Below, piece after piece: positions 6,175 through 10,015 of a DNA stretch of 10,015 bases (position 1 is its first letter; every line of letters starts with the position of its first letter). The stretch lies in assembly GCA_018109965.1 (NCBI GenBank), contig JAGBFE010000119.1, forward strand, positions 1 through 10,015, written 5' to 3'. The notes under the pieces were generated by a model. That model worked only from the letters and a program-made list of their open reading frames with translations, searched no databases and had not been told where the DNA came from. The stretch comes from Oscillospiraceae bacterium. Lineage in GTDB: Bacteria > Bacillota_A > Clostridia > Oscillospirales > Ruminococcaceae. A program made the position numbers and the translations under genes.

Positions 6175-7581
6175 ATGTATCAATTTTTTGACACACTTAT
6201 TGCCAACATAAGCAACATTATGTACAGCTATCTGCTCATCATTATGCTGCTTGCAGTTGGCATCTACTTCACATTCCGCACAAAATTTGTTCAGTTAAGA
6301 CTTTTAGGCGAATCCATTAAAGTTGTTACCGAAAAGAAGGATGACGGCTCAGTTTCTTCTTTCCAGGCACTGATGGTTTCAACTGCCAGCCGAGTTGGCA
6401 CAGGCAACATCGTTGGTGTTGCAAACGCTATTGCAATCGGTGGTTATGGTGCTGTTTTCTGGATGTGGATTATCGCTATTGTTGGCGGCGCATCTGCATT
6501 TATTGAAAGCACACTTGCACAGATTTACAAAAAGCGCGACAAAGACGGAGGCAGCTACGGCGGCCCTTCATATTATATTGAAGCTGCACTCAAAAGCCGC
6601 TGGCTTGGTGTTGTATTTGCAGTTGCACTTATCGCAACATATGCAGGCGGTTTCAACATGCTTTGCTCCTACAACCTTGTAACTTCCCTCAGCGGTTACA
6701 GCTTCTACAACAGCAATGTACCTATGATATGCGGTGCTATCCTTGCTGTGCTTGTTGGCTTCTGCATCTTCGGCGGCGGCAAACGAATTCTCAAAGTTAC
6801 AGGTGTTATGGTTCCTGTAATGGGTGTTCTCTACATCCTTATGGCTCTTGTAACAATGGTACTTAACATTGGCACACTGCCAATGGTTTTCAAAAACATT
6901 TTTGTTGCAGCATTTGATTTCAAAGCTATCTTTGGCGGTTTTGCAGGTTCTGCTATTATGCAGGGTATCAAACGCGGTCTTTATTCAAACGAAGCCGGTG
7001 TTGGTTCTGCACCTAACGCAGCTGCAGCTGCAGATGTAAGCCATCCTGTAAAACAGGGGCTTGTACAGATGCTCAGCGTATTTATCGACACAATCCTTAT
7101 CTGTACAGCAACAGCTATGATGTGTTTATCCAGCGGTATTGTTCCATCCGAAGAACTCAGCGGTGCTCCATTTGTGCAGGCGGCTCTTGCTACAAAATTT
7201 GGTTCTTTTGGCCCTGTGTTTATCACAGTTTCCCTGCTTCTGTTTGCATTCACAACACTTATCGGCAACCTTTACTACTGCGAAGGCTGTCTCAACTACA
7301 TTGCAAAACGTCAGGTTGGCAAAACAGGCATGAACATTTTCCGCGCTGCAGCCTGTGTGATTGTATTTGTAGGTGCAATGCTTGAATTTGGCTTTGTATG
7401 GAACCTTGCAGACGTACTTATGGGTATTATGGCAATCATCAACCTTCCTGTTATCGTTATTCTTTCCAAGCCTGCTCTCGCCTGTCTCAATGACTATATC
7501 AGACAGAGAAAAGAAGGCAAAAATCCTGAATTCAAAGCTGCAACCATCGGTCTTAAAGATAAAACAGATTTCTGGAATTAA
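6175..7581 (+). CDS. Amino acid:cation symporter, AGCS (alanine/glycine, sodium) family
   Basis: This integral membrane transporter imports alanine, glycine or a related amino acid with Na+ (or H+). The 468-residue product is a polytopic membrane protein with about ten hydrophobic segments, the first at about residues 18-34. It carries family signatures: RVGTGNIVGVANAIAIGGYGAVFWMW (starting near 73), GGSYGGPSYYIE (125-136), and the long loop IKRGLYSNEAGVGSAPNAAA (265-284). It ends with LKDKTDFWN, the usual type of tail. The ATG at 6175 is preferred because AAAGGA precedes it by about nine bases; an in-frame ATG at 6157 has no ribosome binding site and would add six residues. The gene is transcribed alone, divergent from guaA, and ended by the hairpin at 7625-7658. 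Substrate choice between alanine, glycine and others cannot be read from sequence. Confidence 0.93.
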   Translation: MYQFFDTLIANISNIMYSYLLIIMLLAVGIYFTFRTKFVQLRLLGESIKVVTEKKDDGSVSSFQALMVSTASRVGTGNIVGVANAIAIGGYGAVFWMWIIAIVGGASAFIESTLAQIYKKRDKDGGSYGGPSYYIEAALKSRWLGVVFAVALIATYAGGFNMLCSYNLVTSLSGYSFYNSNVPMICGAILAVLVGFCIFGGGKRILKVTGVMVPVMGVLYILMALVTMVLNIGTLPMVFKNIFVAAFDFKAIFGGFAGSAIMQGIKRGLYSNEAGVGSAPNAAAAADVSHPVKQGLVQMLSVFIDTILICTATAMMCLSSGIVPSEELSGAPFVQAALATKFGSFGPVFITVSLLLFAFTTLIGNLYYCEGCLNYIAKRQVGKTGMNIFRAAACVIVFVGAMLEFGFVWNLADVLMGIMAIINLPVIVILSKPALACLNDYIRQRKEGKNPEFKAATIGLKDKTDFWN

Positions 7582-7624
7582 ACTGCATTTTAATATTGTA
7601 TTTGTTTTGAATCCATAACAAACG

Positions 7625-7663
7625 GAAAGCGTTTAGTAATCTTGTACTAAACGCTTTCTTTTT
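7625..7663 (+). terminator. Strong intrinsic terminator of the symporter gene
   Basis: A perfect 14-bp stem, GAAAGCGTTTAGTA (7625-7638) with TACTAAACGCTTTC (7645-7658), has a 6-base loop and is followed by TTTTT. It lies 43 bases after the symporter stop codon. Confidence 0.92.
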
Positions 7664-7671
7664 ATATGTAG

Positions 7672-7704
7672 AAAAATCACCCGCCAGTGTTAACTGACGG
7701 GTGA
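7672..7704 (-). terminator. Intrinsic terminator of the cysteine hydrolase-oxidoreductase operon
   Basis: TCACCCG (7677-7683) pairs with CGGGTGA (7698-7704), extended after one mismatch by CAGT/ACTG. On the minus strand it is followed directly by TTTTTC. It sits 10 bases after the oxidoreductase stop and abuts the convergent symporter terminator. Confidence 0.88.
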
Positions 7705-7714
7705 AAGGTACAAT

Positions 7715-8293
7715 TTAAAAATCTTTTATAATTTCCATGCCCTCGGCTATTGCATTTTCGATTTTCTTTTCAATTTCTTGTTCAGAAACATAATCAAGAT
7801 TCTGAGCTGATATTGTCTGCAAACTGCCCATACCCCAAAGCCACGAAAGAGCATTGAGATAGGATGACCCCTGTTCCAGAGCATCTCCTGTAGAAATATC
7901 CATACCTCTGGTAGTTATGTACAAAAGTTTTTCCGATTTACAGTTGCCGTAACATATCTTATCATCTGTTTTAAATGTAACATCAAGAATTGAGCACAAT
8001 TCAAGGAAATTTTTGAGTGCTGCAGGGATAGACATATCCCAGAAAGGTGCTGCTATCACTATTCTATCTGCATCTCGCACGCTCTCTGCCCAAGACATAA
8101 CCATTGGGTCGATAACACCGCTTGTTCGTTCAAGAATCAAATCTTTCTGTACCACAGACAGTTCCAAGTCATTGATAACAATAGTCTGTACATCATACTT
8201 TTCTTTAAGTGCTTCAACTATTGGTGCGGCAATCCTCTTTGTTCTGGACAGTTCATCTCTTATGCAGGCATCAATATACAATAACTTTTTCAA
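7715..8293 (-). CDS. Flavodoxin-fold NAD(P)H oxidoreductase, FMN-dependent azoreductase-like
   Basis: This is a soluble flavoprotein of the Flavodoxin_2 / AcpD-azoreductase type, expected to transfer electrons from NAD(P)H through FMN to quinones, azo or nitro compounds. Features in order: KKLLYIDACIRDELSRT, the N-terminal strand and phosphate-binding loop region; VRDADRIVIAAPFWDMSIPAALKNFLE, the FMN-binding core with its P-F-W-D-M-S-I-P loop (80-90); LLYITTRG (123-130); and a final amphipathic helix. The start proposed is TTG at 8293, because AAGGAG lies eight bases upstream. A GTG nine bases earlier lies directly against that site and is unlikely. The product is 192 residues, near the family norm. 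The ribosome binding site overlaps the end of the cysteine hydrolase gene, so the two are cotranscribed. The physiological substrate is unknown. Confidence 0.85.
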   Translation of the reverse strand: MKKLLYIDACIRDELSRTKRIAAPIVEALKEKYDVQTIVINDLELSVVQKDLILERTSGVIDPMVMSWAESVRDADRIVIAAPFWDMSIPAALKNFLELCSILDVTFKTDDKICYGNCKSEKLLYITTRGMDISTGDALEQGSSYLNALSWLWGMGSLQTISAQNLDYVSEQEIEKKIENAIAEGMEIIKDF

Positions 8294-8298
8294 TGTTA

Positions 8299-8808
8299 TC
8301 ACTCCTTAACTTCAATCTGAACAGCTTTCATTGCATCGATTGCAGTATTGTGGCTTTCCATTGTTACACCTGCACAGCAGGATGGGTCAACTGTCATTTT
8401 TACTTCCGGAAAAGCAGCTTTCAGTATCATAGCATTGGATATTACGCATATATCAGTGCAAACACCGCACAGCTCGATTTCTTCTATTGGTTCTCCGTAT
8501 TTTTCAATAAAACCAGGCAGAGCAACGCTGCCGAAAGTAGGCTTATCAACTACTGTTTCAGCAAATGGCAAAAGTTCATCGCAAATCTGCCAGCCAGGTG
8601 TATTTTCTATACAATGAATTACAGGAAGTTTTGTTCCCTCCTGTGTGCTCATATAATTGTCGTGATGTGTATCCCGTGTAAAAATAACCTTACCGTCAAA
8701 ATTATTTACCTTTTCAACCACAGCAGGAACAATGGCCGCAGCAAGATCACTGCCTAAACTGCCTGTGATAAAATCCACCTGCATATCTACAACTATCAAA
8801 AATTTCAC
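8299..8808 (-). CDS. Cysteine hydrolase, isochorismatase/nicotinamidase family
   Basis: A likely role is amide hydrolysis, for example nicotinamide to nicotinate in NAD salvage. In the 169-residue form the catalytic triad is visible: Asp8 in VDMQVDF, Lys89 in VDKPTFGS, and Cys121 in GVCTDICV, with the cis-peptide pair just before. A metal site like that of PncA is suggested by Asp46 and His48 (RDTHHDNY) and His65 (PVIHCIE), and the ENTPGWQI stretch is typical of nicotinamidase-like members. GTG at 8808 is chosen because GAAGG precedes it by seven bases; a TTG six codons earlier overlaps that site. The gene leads a two-gene unit with an NAD(P)H oxidoreductase, giving a loose redox-cofactor theme. 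The family call is firm; nicotinamidase rather than another amidase is probable, not certain. Confidence 0.88.
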   Translation of the reverse strand: MKFLIVVDMQVDFITGSLGSDLAAAIVPAVVEKVNNFDGKVIFTRDTHHDNYMSTQEGTKLPVIHCIENTPGWQICDELLPFAETVVDKPTFGSVALPGFIEKYGEPIEEIELCGVCTDICVISNAMILKAAFPEVKMTVDPSCCAGVTMESHNTAIDAMKAVQIEVKE

Positions 8809-8872
8809 CGCAATACCTTCTTTCAATAAGTAAAATCAATACGATATATCTGTTAATGCAGATACCATAAAA

Positions 8873-8881
8873 ATTATAGCA
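8873..8881 (-). promoter_or_regulatory. Extended -10 promoter of the cysteine hydrolase operon
   Basis: TGC followed directly by TATAAT (minus strand, 8881-8873) is a perfect extended -10 element. The -35 region is only T-rich, which is usual for extended -10 promoters. The start would be near 8866, about 58 bases before the GTG start codon. Confidence 0.6.
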
Positions 8882-8904
8882 CTATTTTTTCAAAAAGAAA
8901 ATAT

Positions 8905-8976
8905 CCGGTAAGCATATTGTGCTTTGCCACCGGCGGCGGTCGGCTCCGACGCAGATTAAAGTCCGCCAAAGGCAAA
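8905..8976. repeat. GC-rich element with nested and mutually exclusive inverted repeats
   Basis: One fold nests TTTGCC (8923-8928) with GGCAAA (8971-8976), GGCGG (8932-8936) with CCGCC (8963-8967), and GTCGG (8939-8943) with CCGAC (8946-8950). A second fold pairs CCGGT (8905-8909) with ACCGG (8929-8933) and, inside it, AGCA with TGCT; on the minus strand it is followed by ATATTTTCTTTTT. The two folds share bases 8923-8933. The block is visibly richer in GC than its surroundings, suggesting a dispersed palindromic element, a structured RNA, or a second terminator. Confidence 0.55.
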
Positions 8977-9029
8977 CGTACAGACACAAGTTGATGGGGC
9001 AAGACCGGCAGGAAAAAGGCAAAAAGAAA

Positions 9030-9058
9030 AGCAGGTCATTTTGACCTGCTCTCTTTTT
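9030..9058. terminator. Bidirectional intrinsic terminator
   Basis: A perfect 9-bp stem, AGCAGGTCA (9030-9038) with TGACCTGCT (9042-9050), has a 3-base loop. On the plus strand CTCTTTTTG follows; on the minus strand TTTTCTTTTTG follows. It most likely ends the sigma/anti-sigma transcript, 100 bases after its stop, and could also end any plus-strand transcript through the GC-rich element. Confidence 0.85.
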
Positions 9059-9149
9059 GTCTCAATAAAATTGCTGATATATAGTCAATTAGCACCAGCT
9101 TAAATAAATCTTTAAAATATGAACATTATTTATCGTTCTACAAAAATCA

Positions 9150-9839
9150 TTACTTTTCCCACAATAGTGTGGAAGTTTCAATGAGTATTGGTAACTCCCC
9201 ATCCGCTATTGCTTCTAAATCCACCATATATCCGGGATAATAATACACCTTGTCAAAATATGATATATCAGAAAATGGCTGATGACTCACTTTATTCTTA
9301 GTTGTTATCAAATCTGACCACTTATTTGTTTGCAGTTGAAAGAAAAGATATTTTTCAATTTTATCACCCACTGGTACTTCTACCACTTCGATTTCAACTC
9401 CGTTAATTTTTCTGCCTTTACAATGAACAAAGTAGTCACCTTCGCTACCTTCATACCATTCTTCCCAGCCTTTCGGAATATTTTGGTCAATAAATATATT
9501 GTCTTCATACAAAATAATAGTTTCCATATGACTCATACCAATTGCAGCAACTATGGAGATCCCCATAAAAATAAGCACGATTAAAAAAGTTGCCACAATT
9601 GATAAAATATTTTTAACTGTTATTTGTTTTTTCACTTTTTGAAGACTGTCTGCGAGTATCTCATTGTTTTTGTCTTCTGAAATAATGTTGTTATCATAAG
9701 ATTTCATTGCATTATAATACTGTTTGCAGCTATCACATATTTCAAGATGTTCTTCTACTATTTTTTTGCTTTCTTTGCTGCATACATCATCAACGTATAA
9801 TGGCAGCAAATCTTTTATAACTTCACACTGATATTTCAT
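9150..9839 (-). CDS. Anti-sigma factor with zf-HC2 domain and one membrane segment
   Basis: This is a predicted membrane-anchored anti-sigma factor that binds and holds the ECF sigma factor encoded just upstream. The 229-residue protein starts with a zinc-binding zf-HC2 (ZAS-like) domain: Cys5 in QCEVIKDLLPLYVDDVCS, then the H-x3-C-x2-C motif at His31, Cys35 and Cys38 (EEHLEICDSCKQY). One hydrophobic segment (about 76-100) follows. The C-terminal 125 residues, predicted to lie outside the membrane, are rich in acidic and aromatic residues (GWEEWYEGSEGDYF, YYYPGYMVDLEAIADGE) and match no domain I recognise. AAGGAG eight bases upstream supports the ATG at 9839. The start overlaps the sigma gene stop in an ATGA arrangement, the usual coupling for such pairs. 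The signal it senses is unknown. Assignment rests on zinc motif, topology and context. Confidence 0.85.
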   Translation of the reverse strand: MKYQCEVIKDLLPLYVDDVCSKESKKIVEEHLEICDSCKQYYNAMKSYDNNIISEDKNNEILADSLQKVKKQITVKNILSIVATFLIVLIFMGISIVAAIGMSHMETIILYEDNIFIDQNIPKGWEEWYEGSEGDYFVHCKGRKINGVEIEVVEVPVGDKIEKYLFFQLQTNKWSDLITTKNKVSHQPFSDISYFDKVYYYPGYMVDLEAIADGELPILIETSTLLWEK

Positions 9840-10015
9840 TCCAATTTCTCCTTAATCATTATTTTTGCTCTGTAATAAGTAACCCTTGCCCAACCGTCTG
9901 ATTTTTCAAACAGTGCTCCTATCTGTGAAAAAGACAGGTCAGCAAAGGTACGCAGCCAGAATACCTCTTTGTATGGCATTTCAAGTGCGTGTAAAGCTTT
10001 GTGTATCTCCAAAAC
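9836..10015 (-). CDS. ECF-type RNA polymerase sigma factor, C-terminal part only
   Basis: The last 59 codons are visible; the rest lies beyond the window. They encode sigma region 4, which reads the -35 element: ALHALEMPYKEVFWLRTFADLSFSQIGALFEKSDGWARVTYYRAK. The helix-turn-helix is formed by LSFSQIGALFEKSDGWARVTYYRAK, where the ECF family usually has a Y/LSYEEIA--LG-S-GTVRSRL-RA pattern. The gene stop TGA overlaps the anti-sigma start by 4 bases (ATGA). Trp-Ala replaces the more usual Thr-Val in the recognition helix, so it belongs to a less typical ECF subgroup. Regions 2 and the promoter are not visible, so autoregulation cannot be judged. Confidence 0.85.
   Translation of the reverse strand, partial: VLEIHKALHALEMPYKEVFWLRTFADLSFSQIGALFEKSDGWARVTYYRAKIMIKEKLE

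Larger units (their letters stand above)
8809..9149. other. 341-bp intergenic region with GC-rich structured element
   Basis: No gene is supported here. From the gene side outward it holds the cysteine hydrolase promoter (8873-8881), a GC-rich block with nested inverted repeats (8905-8976), a purine-rich stretch, a bidirectional terminator (9030-9050) and about 90 bases of plain AT-rich DNA. Confidence 0.7.

Noticed and set aside
8890..8976. The GC-rich block as a riboswitch leader of the cysteine hydrolase gene
   Set aside because: A perfect extended -10 element (8873-8881) lies between the block and the gene, so the main transcript probably starts downstream of it. Not fully excluded.
8855..9025. 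Stop-free reading frame through the GC-rich block on the minus strand
   Set aside because: No start codon with ribosome binding site, and it runs through terminator-like hairpins; composition reads as translated structured DNA.
1..10015. tRNA, rRNA, CRISPR arrays, insertion sequences or prophage genes
   Set aside because: No cloverleaf, rRNA, regularly spaced repeat array, transposase or integrase signature was seen on either strand.

Overview
The window looks like chromosome of a low-GC Gram-positive bacterium, probably a gut-type Clostridia member (Oscillospiraceae/Ruminococcaceae-like). Reasons: AT-rich intergenic DNA, strong AGGAG-type ribosome binding sites, sigma-A-like promoters, intrinsic terminators, a divergent IMP dehydrogenase of the roughly 500-residue clostridial type, and a zf-HC2 anti-sigma gene coupled to an ECF sigma gene. 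This placement is inference from gene types; no search was run.

Positions 1-5933, all on the minus strand, form a purine and one-carbon block. Read in the direction of transcription it holds guaA (GMP synthase, ATP pyrophosphatase part only) with its own promoter and terminator. Next comes a 491-bp AT-rich gap with a good promoter, then purC and a purF-type gene joined by a TAATG overlap, then guaB. After guaB lies a ZTP (pfl) riboswitch with an overlapping terminator, and then the first 150 codons of a formate/nitrite transporter. purF is split by a one-base frameshift and also lacks the N-terminal Cys nucleophile; GuaA has no glutaminase domain. No unconditional terminator is visible between purC and the riboswitch. 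The riboswitch may therefore act as a conditional gate that lets transcription reach the transporter when ZTP accumulates because 10-formyl-tetrahydrofolate is short.

Positions 5934-7704 hold a divergent intergenic region and an AGCS-family amino acid:cation symporter on the plus strand, ended by a strong terminator. A minus-strand terminator lies immediately beyond it.

Positions 7715-8808 (minus) hold a two-gene operon: a nicotinamidase-like cysteine hydrolase followed by a flavodoxin-fold NAD(P)H oxidoreductase/azoreductase. Both probably use non-ATG starts. An extended -10 promoter precedes the operon.

Positions 8809-9149 are non-coding and contain a compact GC-rich element with nested inverted repeats and a bidirectional terminator. 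Positions 9150-10015 (minus) hold an anti-sigma factor gene, overlapped by the 3' end of an ECF sigma factor gene that runs off the window.

The most notable points are the ZTP riboswitch placed between guaB and a formate-family transporter, the two purine amidotransferases that both lack glutaminase machinery, and the GC-rich structured element.
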